From Schizochytrium sp. CCTCC M209059 (taxonomy: Eukaryota; Sar; Bigyra; Thraustochytrida; Thraustochytriidae), in contig KN805407.1 in assembly GCA_000818945.1 (NCBI GenBank), positions 67,320 through 131,319 on the forward strand: a DNA stretch of 64,000 bases, in the 5' to 3' direction. The stretch's first letter is position 1. Each line of letters opens with the position of its first letter. Below the pieces are notes generated by a model. It was given only the letters and a program-made list of their open reading frames with translations. It did no database searches and was not told the DNA's origin. Shown piece by piece: positions 37,301-45,331 of the stretch. The translations under genes and the position numbers were made by a program.

Positions 37301-38111
37301 CGCCACGAGCTTTCATGCCGAGCCTGCGGAAGCTTCGCGCTATGAAGGTGCTCGTAACCTCCGTGGCGGCGACACAAGCTTCCATGCAGAGCCTTCTTCA
37401 TTTCGGGGCGCGCCCAAATTGCACGCTGCGACAAGCAATTATGCGGAGCCGCCTTCGCCGCGCGCGCCTCCTTCTGGATTCCACGCCGCCTCCTCTTTCC
37501 GCCATGACAATCATCGCAACACGCCTTTTGGATCGAGACCTTCTCCTCGCGAACATCACCGATACGAAAACGACGAAAACGACGACAACGATAGAGAAGA
37601 CGATCTCGAGTCCTCGCGGGCCCACGAGGCGCCCTCGTTCGTGCCTCGCACTCCGGAACCTCCCAAGCGACCTGCGTTGAACCTGAGTCGCCTGTCATGG
37701 TTCCGCCGCAACCAAGAGCCCACGCCCGAAGATTACGACGAAGAGCAGGCTGCGCCCCCGCCTCGTGTGGCGCGCAGACCCGATCCTGTCCCTGTTCGCG
37801 CGTATCGACCGCCAGAGCCTGCGCTGCCCCGCCAAGGATCATCGTCTCCGACTTGGGTCAATGTGCGTCAGAACTTGCGGCCCACGGGCGCGAGCGGCGT
37901 TTCTAGACAGCCTCAGTCAAAGAGGACCAGCATTCGTGACTTGGCGAACCGCTTTCTTCCGGTTCGTCCAAGCGATGTTGCGCGTAATGGTGGTTCCTCT
38001 TCGCCTTGGGGTGGTGGCGGCAGCGGCAGGGGAAGTCGTCCGAGTTCCGACGGCAGCGCCTCGTCAAGAAGCGCTTGGGCCGCTTCCCGCTGGCCTCATG
38101 CAGACCAGTGA
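34344..38111 (+). CDS. Membrane-anchored reprolysin-like metalloprotease (M12B-type)
   Basis: A 1255-residue zinc metalloprotease. The zinc site is HEIGHQLMGAH (His508, Glu509, His512, His518) with a downstream Met-turn candidate in STIMGYANLCSG. The catalytic region (about 365-590) has the reprolysin-like FRMALIANRNYAAYHGG start seen in bacterial-type M12B enzymes. A beta-rich segment (about 600-870) with VPVGNAFQLRGAA follows. The N-terminus is long and low-complexity (Ser, Pro, Arg, Cys), with a hydrophobic signal anchor at about 117-138. A second membrane segment (about 887-912, GGGTGAGVVIFAIALFAY) precedes RRKMRRR and a 330-residue Pro/Ser/Arg cytoplasmic tail with repeated S/T-F-H-A-E-P units. 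No disintegrin or Cys-rich domain is visible. A role in surface shedding is inferred. The first in-frame ATG is 34344; other ATGs follow, and an intron near the N-terminus cannot be excluded. Confidence 0.83.
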   Translation: MDAQTQRPPQRRRRPRMPTAPAAAAASSSSSSSSWPQTPLQGAMPGRQPRAPCCCCATTPAQDPSSARLPLPGVHRARRPSSVGERRVHGVRTTGARAAAGARTVQGRGAAARGARLVALAGLAIVYALLAGLAQADAGLRAETDLSSLWWHLQDDGSHADEARALWRNRRLQASAGDIVQKAYVAMNVSVVNELTENVDDDSSWTIKLALPNGNETSCIMENSAILPAALRKKYPTVRAWNGACRDGIEAHINMETDKEDSLSATLRMRDGEMYYVDSTAQNSSVYIMYNVREARITQLNASTNSSAIGDGERPANSSGTSNATFSCGTHGDPVIPEEDDEGADADVNATSSGNGRLRRLEGGTVYSASYKFRMALIANRNYAAYHGGSKAAVLNAMGTLMARVNGIYSRELGVYFQLIDRNDELICSGSTCTFLLPNDSSLINYNKDFLDHVGIDTSEYDIGHSVSTGAGGVATYPSLCYTNNKARGTTGISNPIGDSFAVDYVAHEIGHQLMGAHSFKDCGSQLMAVAAVEPGSGSTIMGYANLCSGRNLQSYSDPYLHPVNLQQMRDFLETRVEKASDCGEVVVTERERPVVSVIDDVCTVPVGNAFQLRGAASNDAAKESTFAWDRSDTGAQTYSDTSLGDFRSYMPIASQSRFFPNMFNLVNEVTSLSEHLPQTDMSMTMRFTARSYFNATKLLDGYAKDVIGDFGYEDVEVDFTSSVGPLQFTTATKSALSAGVTPLEFQTFKWDVANTDTISPNVEILMAIDTLVSKQAYDYSTDTVDLDWWLLAKVPNTGSVSLKIPLMANNTALMTHFMIRSAVHDVFDGDRGCYFFDLATYSKAEAVSSLSPISNGNATTPTSDIGSMTESPSPSDTSADDGKASLIPLVGGGTGAGVVIFAIALFAYRRKMRRRSNARSGSLSDQHDYSEPKPPLLKRFSSSFAFGKGNGGAPGESSFQMASAVHMGGPFDTVTAQPQRANLSHATSFHAEPAEASRYEGARNLRGGDTSFHAEPSSFRGAPKLHAATSNYAEPPSPRAPPSGFHAASSFRHDNHRNTPFGSRPSPREHHRYENDENDDNDREDDLESSRAHEAPSFVPRTPEPPKRPALNLSRLSWFRRNQEPTPEDYDEEQAAPPPRVARRPDPVPVRAYRPPEPALPRQGSSSPTWVNVRQNLRPTGASGVSRQPQSKRTSIRDLANRFLPVRPSDVARNGGSSSPWGGGGSGRGSRPSSDGSASSRSAWAASRWPHADQ

Positions 38112-38513
38112 GCTCTCGCGCGGTGTCAAAGTAAAGCAAGGTCTTTGGGTCTTCTTCAAATCCTTTGGTGTTTTTTTTTATTGTAAATCCTCAATTCCGA
38201 TGTGTTCCTTCGTGTGTGTTTATGTGTGTTCTCCATGGCTGATGCGCCAGTTGTTCTTGCGTACCTGTCTGCTTGCATGCATTGCGAGCACCTACATACT
38301 ATGTGACTGACTTGGCGGTCATCGCAAACCATAAATGCGCAATCATCTCTTATCTTTGCCCTGCAATCCATCGAGCCCGGGGGAGGGAAGCTTGTTTGCT
38401 TGCTTTTGCTTGCTTTTACTTACTTGCTTGCTTTTGCTTGCTTGCTTGCTTTTTTGCTTGCTTACTTGCTTTTGCTTGCTTGCTGATTGAAAGAAAGAAA
38501 GAAGGAAAGTTCA
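38112..38513. other. Convergent 3' region with (GCTT)n repeat
   Basis: Lies between the metalloprotease (+) and ICMT (-). At about 38390-38488 a GCTTGCTTTTGCTTGCTTAC-type repeat reaches almost to the ICMT stop, so it would be an AAGC-rich 3' UTR in that transcript. No gene is seen. Confidence 0.6.
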
Positions 38514-39365
38514 TCAAGCCTCAATGAAGGGAATGCCAATTGGTGTCTTGCGGCGGTACGCGGGGTATTCGTCGGGGAAGAACTTAACGAGTCTATCCTC
38601 CTCAAAAGGAATGCGTGTGTTGAAGAACATCCACGCTGCATAGGCGTAGCCCGCCGCACAAATTGGATTGCACATGAGGAGCTGGGTTCCAATACTCCAC
38701 CAGAACCAGCCAAAGTAAGAAGGATGGCGGACGATGCTATACAAACCCGTGGTGACGAGTTTGTGTGAGCTGGACTTTTCTGTCTGGATGATGTGCGTAA
38801 AGTTGCTGCCAGCCTCAACCATGGCTCCAGTGCGGAAACTCTGTCCCACAAGGACGAGCACGAGGCCAATAAACATGATGAGCTGACTCAGAGCGTTTGA
38901 CTTAAGTCCCGGGACAACGAGAACCTCTAGCCAGAACTCAACCCAGGAAGCAACCAAGGCGATCTGGTATGCTTTGCTTTGATTGAGCAGAAAGCTTTCC
39001 CAGGCGACAATGGGGGCATTGTACCTCGCCGTGGTAACAAATTCTGACATGTGATAGAAGCAGAGCGCCACAAAGTACGCGCACCAAGCCCTGGTGAGCG
39101 TGGCGCTCGAGGATGAGTAGCTAAATGACCATGCCAGGCCGACAAGGTGAGCTGCGCCGAGTCCTCCGAGCGCAAAACTAGTCACAGCAATACGGCCGAG
39201 CCCTACAGGATTGGTGAATTGCATGGCCGATCTCGCCTCGGTGTTGTCAAAGAGCGCATCGAGCATTATCATGTACTCTTCCCTCGGCCAAAGAGACCCC
39301 TCGCGGATCTCCATGCGCACGTTCACACCGTCGTAGGCCTCGCCATCTTTCCCGACCTGCTTCAT
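38514..39365 (-). CDS. ICMT: Protein-S-isoprenylcysteine O-methyltransferase (ICMT)
   Basis: A 283-residue ER membrane enzyme that methylates the prenylated C-terminal cysteine of CaaX proteins (Ras, Rho, lamins) using S-adenosylmethionine. It has several hydrophobic helices. The C-terminal catalytic core is diagnostic: HKLVTTGLYSIVRHPSYFGW (cofactor-binding H-P-x-Y) and FFNTRIPFEEDRLVKFFPDE with YPAYRRKTPIGIPFI (the EE-x-x-L ... Y-x-x-Y pattern). Length is normal (human 284). The N-terminal 55 residues are soluble and somewhat longer than usual. The RhoGEF in this window implies Rho substrates, though the genes are not adjacent. The ATG at 39365 is the first in frame. It is tandem with PRP38 on the minus strand. 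Confidence 0.92.
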   Translation of the reverse strand: MKQVGKDGEAYDGVNVRMEIREGSLWPREEYMIMLDALFDNTEARSAMQFTNPVGLGRIAVTSFALGGLGAAHLVGLAWSFSYSSSSATLTRAWCAYFVALCFYHMSEFVTTARYNAPIVAWESFLLNQSKAYQIALVASWVEFWLEVLVVPGLKSNALSQLIMFIGLVLVLVGQSFRTGAMVEAGSNFTHIIQTEKSSSHKLVTTGLYSIVRHPSYFGWFWWSIGTQLLMCNPICAAGYAYAAWMFFNTRIPFEEDRLVKFFPDEYPAYRRKTPIGIPFIEA

Positions 39366-39444
39366 CTTCGCCCGCGCTCGTGGACCCGATGAAGCCCTTG
39401 CTCGCTCACGCGCTCACTCGGGGTCCGCTTTATGATACGACGCG

Positions 39445-39484
39445 ACGTGGCGTGGCGTGGCGTGGCGTGGAGTAACGTGGCGTG
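39445..39484. repeat. (GCGTG)n tandem repeat
   Basis: About seven units of five bases, cgtgg repeated with one agtaa interruption, lie upstream of ICMT. Confidence 0.85.
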
Positions 39485-39611
39485 TCAGCTCACGGCGCGA
39501 GCCTGCTTTGCTGCTTGGCCGCGTCTCGCCGGATGCAGCAGCAGAGAGGAGCGCCGGTGTATGGAGTTTGTTCGTCCTCTTTTAGTTTTCTTATTTATGA
39601 GCGAGGGCGAG

Positions 39612-39645
39612 CGAGGGTCAGGGTCAGGGTCAGGGTCAGCGTCAG
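39612..39645. repeat. (GGGTCA)n hexanucleotide repeat
   Basis: Four perfect copies of agggtc followed by two variants (agcgtc). The unit resembles a telomere hexamer only loosely and the array is very short. Confidence 0.8.
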
Positions 39646-40002
39646 CGAAAAGCTAGGGAGGGAAAAGGAAGGGTTATACAAGGAGCAGAGAAATTGTGAC
39701 AGCACGACGTGCAAGTCTCTTTACAAATGATCTGAGGATTAGAAAAAAATAGTAGAGTTTTATCTTGAAGCTTGCCAAGAGACAGAAGCACGTGAAGCAA
39801 ATTAAGGCTCGTTTTCCCAACTTGTCCCATTTTATTTCTCAAGCTTTTTTTCGTCAATTATGCAAACATTCGTATAAAATGTAATGTAGCTGACGCTCTG
39901 ATCCTATCAGGCGCACCGACTGCATTACTTATCTGTGCAATAAAGCTGAGGAGCTACCACTGTATATTTCTTTCAGGCATTCAGGCGATGTTCAGGCGAT
40001 AT

Positions 40003-41097
40003 TCAGGCTGAATGCTGCTTGAGACCCTTGACAAAAAGAGTCTTGGCGGGCTTGTCCTTTTTATCATCCTTTTTGCTCTTTTTCTTCTTTTTCTTCTTCT
40101 TCTTTCCCTTCTTTTCGTTGTGTTCGCGTTTGTGCTTGCTTTTCTTGTCCTTTTTACTTTTCTTCTTGCTGCTTTTTGTCAATACGTCATCAGAGTCATC
40201 TGACTCGCTATCCTCGTCCTCTTTCTTGGCGAAATCCACATTCTCGTCGTCACGTGTTGTCACAAGTTCTATGTGTGTCTCAGCAACACTATCGTCTTGT
40301 CTCGCTCGTTTAGCCGTCTCGTCGTCATGCGAGACGGACATCTCGTTGCGGGCGCGCTTTGTTCCCAAAGATGGCTCTTCGACCGAGCTCGCGTCTGAAC
40401 GAGACGAGTTGTCGTCACCCTTTTCGCTTTCGCCCTCCAAATCACCAACGTCATCAAGAAGACTGGGAATGCTAGCATCATCAGCAAGGCCGCCGTTTGC
40501 AATCTTGTCGCGCAAGACGGTCTGGCGTTCTGGAGGCAAAAGCCTCGCCTGGACAAGCACGGATCGCAAGGCCAAACGAGGAAGCGCAATCGAACATGCC
40601 GTGTCTTCCTCAAGCAGGGTATCAATAAAGTCATCCATGGTGGTGAGCTCCCAGCCCACCTTTGTCTGGACACGAAGTTTGCGGTAATCCGACATGAGCG
40701 GCTCAAGCAGTCTGTACACATCAGCTGGGCGCGCTGTCATGCGCACGTACATGGCTGCAAGGGCGCGCATGTACTTGAACTCTTCGTTGTCCAGCATCGC
40801 GCGCGAGATCGCGAGCTCCGGGGCAATCTGGAGCATCTTCACCAGCAGGCAAATGAAGGGCGTCGGTTTGTTCGTCTCGCTCGCCGTGGCGCCAATGTAC
40901 TCGAGGTCCGCCGCGCGGTCCACAAGGTCGGCCGCATTGACGCCGAAGCAGTACTGCTGCCAGTACGCCGACTCGTACACGCGCAGGCGCAGGATACGCT
41001 CCACGAGGTTCACCGGGTCCGTGCCATGCACGAGCGGCCGGGTCAGCGCGCCATCATTCGCCGCCGCGGTGGCCGCCGCCGGCTGCGCCTCTGCCAT
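40003..41097 (-). CDS. PRPF38A: Pre-mRNA-splicing factor PRP38 (PRPF38A-like)
   Basis: A 364-residue U4/U6.U5 tri-snRNP-associated factor needed for spliceosome activation. The PRP38 domain (about 20-195) is very well conserved: LVHGTDPVNLVERILRLRVY, SAYWQQYCFGVNAADLVDRA, NKPTPFICLLVKMLQI, EFKYMRALAAMYVRMT and YRLLEPLMSDYRKLR, each in the order of human PRPF38A. The C-terminal tail replaces the usual RS repeats with acidic Ser/Asp stretches and then a long Lys run (KKGKKKKKKKKKSKKD), likely nuclear targeting. The first in-frame ATG is 41097; the open frame upstream has no ATG and crosses GC-rich leader. It is divergent from CRY-DASH across 475 bases. Confidence 0.93.
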   Translation of the reverse strand: MAEAQPAAATAAANDGALTRPLVHGTDPVNLVERILRLRVYESAYWQQYCFGVNAADLVDRAADLEYIGATASETNKPTPFICLLVKMLQIAPELAISRAMLDNEEFKYMRALAAMYVRMTARPADVYRLLEPLMSDYRKLRVQTKVGWELTTMDDFIDTLLEEDTACSIALPRLALRSVLVQARLLPPERQTVLRDKIANGGLADDASIPSLLDDVGDLEGESEKGDDNSSRSDASSVEEPSLGTKRARNEMSVSHDDETAKRARQDDSVAETHIELVTTRDDENVDFAKKEDEDSESDDSDDVLTKSSKKKSKKDKKSKHKREHNEKKGKKKKKKKKKSKKDDKKDKPAKTLFVKGLKQHSA

Positions 41098-41572
41098 CGC
41101 GGGCCGCCCTCTCCGCCGCCCTCCGCGGCCCCGGCGCCGTCTCCGCGGCCGCCTCCGCGACCGTCGCGCCGCCCAGAGCCTCGGCGCGCGGAGTCGGTAA
41201 CGGAGTTGGCGCCCTGCCGCGGCCTTGTGCGCCGCCTCTCTGCTTCTCTTCTCCGCCTCGGCACTTCGAGGCGCCGTCGCCAGAAGCAAGCGGAGAGCAG
41301 GCGAGCAAGCGAGCACCTGGCCGAGCAAACCCGCAAGGCCGGTCTCGGAGAGGAGGGCCGAGAGGACGAGAAGACCTGCGCGAGACCTCGTGCGAGCGCC
41401 ACGTACAGAGTTCTCTCGCCGGCGGCTGCGGTGGACGCGGACCCGGACCCGGACGTGGGTTTGTTTGCCTGGGCCCGAACTCGAACCAGGCTGACGATCG
41501 TCGTCCCAGTTTACGTTGGGGACAGGTCCAGCATAGCTCAAGACAAGGCAGCGAACCAAGGTAGAGAGAAAT
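41098..41572. promoter_or_regulatory. Divergent promoter region, PRP38 / CRY-DASH
   Basis: A 475-base GC-rich head-to-head interval. The spurious frames on both strands are Arg/Ala-rich. No specific site is called. Confidence 0.45.
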
Positions 41573-43306
41573 ATGGGCGGCGCGTACAGACCGGTGATCG
41601 TCTGGTTTCGTAATGACCTGCGCCTGACCGACAACGCTGTGCTGCATTTACCCGAGATCCAGCGCGCAACGCACCTTGTGGGCATTTACTGCTTGGATGA
41701 TCGCTTCGAGAATGCGCGCACCAAACGCTTCAGGGAGCAGGCCGTAGCAGAGCTCAAAGATCGCTTCCACAAAAAATTTGGGGCTCCTTTGGAGTGCTAC
41801 CGCGGCAAACCGGAAAAAATCATTCCCGACGTCGTGCGCAAGCTTCGCAAGCTTGATTCAGGCAGTCAAGATGGTTTTGTCGTTGCAAGCGAGGAGGTCA
41901 CGTCCTATGAGAAGCGAGTAGAGACAAAGCTTCAGGAACAGCTTGCGCCTCTTGGGTTTTCGCTCAAGCTTGCGTGGACGTACAGTCTCTTCCACCCGGA
42001 TGACTTGCCCTTTGACGTTCGCAATGGTGATCTCCCTGAGCCATTCACCTCGTTCCGGAAGCGCATCGAAGATAGTCAAGACGCAGTCGTAAGGCAGGTA
42101 CTCGATGTGCCCAGCCTCAAGCTCGGGGCCATCCCGCTGGACGACCCGAATGCGGGTCTCGATTGCGTCCCGGGAGCGTGGACGCCTTCGCAGAATGGCA
42201 GCGGCGCAGGAAAGAGTCCAGATCAAAGTACAGACGCCACATCAGACGTTCTCCCCTTCGAAGACGGACCTTTGAAGAGCGGCCATCCAGACCATTGGCT
42301 TACATTTCGTGGTGGCGAGTCTGCCGCAAATGCGCGCCTCGAGTATTTTGTCGAGCATGGCTTGTCCAAGTACAAGACCAAGCGCAACGAGTCGGTTGGG
42401 TGGGATTATTCCACCAAACTGTCGCCCTGGCTTGCAGCTGGTAACATTTCCCCACGCCAGGTGTACCATCGAATTCGCGCGTACGAAGAAGAACATGGCG
42501 AGAGCGTTCACACGTATTGGTGCAGCGTCTTTGAACCACTTTGGCGCGACTTTATGCGCTTCCAGGGCATCAAGTACGGCAACAAGCTCTTCTTCGAGCT
42601 CGGTCCAGCTGGCGAAATGCCATCTGGTGCCAAGTGGTCGTATGGCGATCGTGAGACCGCGAAGCGTCTCAAATCGTGGCAAGAGGGTCGCACGGGCATC
42701 CCTTGGGTCGATGGTCACATGCGCGAGCTCGTGCACACTGGCTTCATGTCGAACCGTGGGCGGCAAAACGTGGCCAGCTTTCTCGTGCATAACCTTCACG
42801 TGGACTGGCGCGAGGGAGCGCAATTTTTCCAGGACCAGCTCATCGACCATGACGTGACGAGCAATTGGTGTAATTGGGCATCAGCAGCTGGCGTTGGAAC
42901 GCGGGGCGCTCGTTTGAATCGTTTCAACATGGACAAGCAAGCTCGTGACTACGACAAACTTGCGGTTCATGCTCGCCTTTGGGTCCCAGAGGTAGCCGAT
43001 GTTCGTCCGGAGGCTGTGCACGACCTGGCTCTCCGAAGCCGCGGCTCATCAATGGAAAGCTTTCGTTCCAAAAAGGGCCAGCAGCGTCAGGATCAACAAA
43101 ACAAGGAGCAAGAGCAAGAACAGCAAGAGGTGAAAGAGAGCGGCAAAGGCGGAGAGCAGCAAATCTCGGCTCCGTATCCGCCGCCTATTGTGCCTCTACC
43201 ATTTGTGCAGAAAAACTACCAAGGCAAAGGAAAGCATGGGAAGCCCAACAACAGAAACAAGAAGCGCGCGCACAAGGGCAAGAATCATACTTTTTATACG
43301 ACTTGA
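41573..43306 (+). CDS. Cryptochrome-DASH photolyase-family protein
   Basis: A 577-residue flavoprotein of the cryptochrome/photolyase family, DASH branch, which repairs cyclobutane pyrimidine dimers in single-stranded DNA and may act in light signalling. The antenna domain opens with VIVWFRNDLRLTDN. The DASH-type loop has TSFRKRIED and FRGGESAANARLEYF. The FAD domain shows TKLSPWLAAGNISPRQVYH, WSYGDRETAKRLKSWQEGRT, GIPWVDGHMREL, GFMSNRGRQNVASFLV, LHVDWREGAQFFQ and NWCNWASAAGVGTR. Residues after about 490 form a Gln/Glu-rich then Lys/Gly-rich tail (GKGKHGKPNNRNKKRAHKGK), a basic nucleic-acid-binding type of extension. The gene is intronless with its ATG at 41573. It could use an organelle or the nucleus; I see no clear presequence. 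Confidence 0.93.
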   Translation: MGGAYRPVIVWFRNDLRLTDNAVLHLPEIQRATHLVGIYCLDDRFENARTKRFREQAVAELKDRFHKKFGAPLECYRGKPEKIIPDVVRKLRKLDSGSQDGFVVASEEVTSYEKRVETKLQEQLAPLGFSLKLAWTYSLFHPDDLPFDVRNGDLPEPFTSFRKRIEDSQDAVVRQVLDVPSLKLGAIPLDDPNAGLDCVPGAWTPSQNGSGAGKSPDQSTDATSDVLPFEDGPLKSGHPDHWLTFRGGESAANARLEYFVEHGLSKYKTKRNESVGWDYSTKLSPWLAAGNISPRQVYHRIRAYEEEHGESVHTYWCSVFEPLWRDFMRFQGIKYGNKLFFELGPAGEMPSGAKWSYGDRETAKRLKSWQEGRTGIPWVDGHMRELVHTGFMSNRGRQNVASFLVHNLHVDWREGAQFFQDQLIDHDVTSNWCNWASAAGVGTRGARLNRFNMDKQARDYDKLAVHARLWVPEVADVRPEAVHDLALRSRGSSMESFRSKKGQQRQDQQNKEQEQEQQEVKESGKGGEQQISAPYPPPIVPLPFVQKNYQGKGKHGKPNNRNKKRAHKGKNHTFYTT

Positions 43307-43930
43307 TCTTCGGGTCAACAATAGGTATTTATCGTTTCCGTGTCGCTGAGGATGCAATGATGCCATTCAATCGATAGTCTCATTTTTCTTTTATTAGGCT
43401 AGGCCTGGGCCTAAATAAAACCGTGAAGCATATAATGATCATCTTGGATCATAATTATGCTTGGCTCAATCCTTTTTCGCGCGATTTCTCAAAGTGGCCA
43501 AAAAGAGGGCTGTTCGTGATTTTTAAAAAAAAGAAGGCTGTTTGTACTCGTAGGCTAGCAGAGAACGGCGAACCGGCTGTGTTTTATCCTGCCCTTGACC
43601 TTGAAATATAGCCGCATGTAGCCTCGTCGGGTTAACGGATGCAGCGAAGGAAATGACCAGAATTAGCTGCGTGGACTCTTATCTGGAACGTTCTTAGATC
43701 GTTCTGAGAAGCATTGTTCTGAAAACATTCCGGGAGAGAGATGATGCCGTCTGTGGTGAAAATCAAATCCCCAAACCCTGCACGAGCTTTGCACGCGTAA
43801 GCCTGCTAGACCCAGTACATTCCGCTAGACAGCTTTCGTTGCTGGTCAGGAACCTTACTCCTTCGCCTTTGAGGAAAAGAGACGAAGAGAGAAACTTGAC
43901 CGGTCACGGCCACGGTCCCGCTTTTGGTCC
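43307..43930. other. Intergenic between CRY-DASH and the NTase-like gene
   Basis: Contains an AGGCCTGGGCCT near-palindrome (43402-43413) and a hairpin-capable segment (ataatgatcatcttggatca with ataattat, about 43431-43458). No gene is seen. Confidence 0.5.
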
Positions 43931-45025
43931 ATGGGCGGCAGTCGCTTTGAAAACACCCGTAGGCTTGACCGCGCGGAGCTCGAGGCCACGGCCGCCAAAG
44001 TTCGACATGCTGTCGAAAACGCTGGCCGCCAGGGTCGATGCGCAATGCCGCCAGAGCTGCGCGATAAGTCATCATTTGGGGATGTCGATCTCATCGTGGC
44101 AACTTTTCAAGACAAAGAGGGGGGCAACGAAATGATCTTTAGCGCACACGAGCAAGCAATCGACGCTGCTGCCTCAGCACTGCGTAGCGTGGCGCGGAAA
44201 GGCGATGCTGTGACACAGATGAGCTTGCTTTCCGAAGAAGGATTTCAAGTCGATCTCGAATTTGTCCCATCGGCGTCCTTTGCACTGGCCGTGGCGGTGC
44301 ATGCGCATGGAGATTTTTGCTGGCTCCTCGGGCGCGCTCTGCAGCCCCTTGGCCTCAAGCTAACCACACATGGCCTCTTTGTTCGACGAGCTGCGGCAAC
44401 GCTGCTCGAGGATTTTCTGCTGTCCAGAGATCCTTATGCGGTAGCAAGTTTCCTTGGTGTTTGTCCGTCTTTCTTTGATGGCGAAACAAGCAAGACCTCT
44501 GTGCAGGTATTTGACGCAGTCCAAAAGTCTCGTTTTTTTCGTACTGACTCCTTTCTGGATGAATTTAACGCGCTCGAGCCAAAAACAAAAGACCAGCGCC
44601 GCCGCGCGGCGCGGCGCCCCATGCTCACTGCATTTCAGCACTGGTTGAAAAATAATCATCGTCCGCAAGAAACAATCGAATATCCCACGCCTGAAGTTGT
44701 TGCATCTTCTTTCGAAGCACGAGCTGCCTTTCTTGCAGCCAAGCGTCACGCTCAGGACACTTTAACAGAAATCGAGGACCGTCGGGCATGCCGCGCCTTT
44801 ATAAACGGCGGCGACGTCACTCAACGGCATCCGTATCTTGCGGGTCCTTTCGTAGGCCAGTGCTTGCGCGAACTCTGTATCTCTCATGGCAACGGTAACT
44901 GGAAAGCCTATCTGCAGTGGCTACAAACGACGCCAAGAGAGGACATCCTCAACGCCATTGATGCGCAAGTGAATGCCTTGCAGCATTGCGCAAATTGTGA
45001 TGTTGCGAGGCTCTCTTCATCATGA
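43931..45025 (+). CDS. Nucleotidyltransferase-fold protein of unknown function
   Basis: A 364-residue protein I cannot assign to a named family. Residues 45-56 (DKSSFGDVDLIV) match the polymerase-beta-type nucleotidyltransferase active site (S-x-G-D-x-D followed by a hydrophobic strand). A plausible third carboxylate sits on a later strand, FQVDLEFV near 104-111. Between and after are helices with conserved-looking aromatic segments (GDFCWLLGRAL, THGLFVRR, FLLSRDPYAVASFLGV, RPMLTAFQHWL). There is no signal peptide. The substrate is unknown; members of this superfamily add nucleotides to RNA, proteins or antibiotics. The start ATG (43931, gtccATGGGC) is in good context and the gene is intronless. 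It is convergent with the FHA gene (306 bases between stops). Confidence 0.65.
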   Translation: MGGSRFENTRRLDRAELEATAAKVRHAVENAGRQGRCAMPPELRDKSSFGDVDLIVATFQDKEGGNEMIFSAHEQAIDAAASALRSVARKGDAVTQMSLLSEEGFQVDLEFVPSASFALAVAVHAHGDFCWLLGRALQPLGLKLTTHGLFVRRAAATLLEDFLLSRDPYAVASFLGVCPSFFDGETSKTSVQVFDAVQKSRFFRTDSFLDEFNALEPKTKDQRRRAARRPMLTAFQHWLKNNHRPQETIEYPTPEVVASSFEARAAFLAAKRHAQDTLTEIEDRRACRAFINGGDVTQRHPYLAGPFVGQCLRELCISHGNGNWKAYLQWLQTTPREDILNAIDAQVNALQHCANCDVARLSSS

Positions 45026-45331
45026 TTGCTGGGCAAACGCGACAAGGCTTTAGGCCGATCACGAGGTTGCCTACGAGGGAATATTTTCAAAACACCCAAG
45101 CACCTAGAGTATGGATTGGGGATTGGGTGAACATTCAGGAACAAATCGAGGACCCACATGCGAAGCAAAAGAGCAAAAGTCAAGGAAACGACTTGGCCTA
45201 GGGGGCTGATCCTAGTTTCGTTCGGCTTCGTGATCTGAAGCTTGCGTATCGAGTCATTCATGATCAATGAAGGTGGCGCTCCGCTATCAAACTTGTCACA
45301 CACGTTGAAATTAGCCTACAGGATATTTACT
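45026..45331. other. Convergent 3' intergenic region
   Basis: Lies between the NTase-like gene (+) and the FHA gene (-). Unremarkable sequence; no gene seen. Confidence 0.5.

Larger units (their letters stand above)
39366..40002. other. Intergenic with several short tandem repeats
   Basis: Lies between ICMT and PRP38, both minus strand. It contains (CGTGG)n at 39445-39484, (GGGTCA)n at about 39612-39645 and TTCAGGC/GATATTCAGGC units at 39972-40009 that run into the PRP38 stop codon. No gene is seen. Confidence 0.6.

Noticed and set aside
39612..39645. Interstitial telomere
   Set aside because: Only four hexamers of GGGTCA type, not TTAGGG; part of a general abundance of short repeats.
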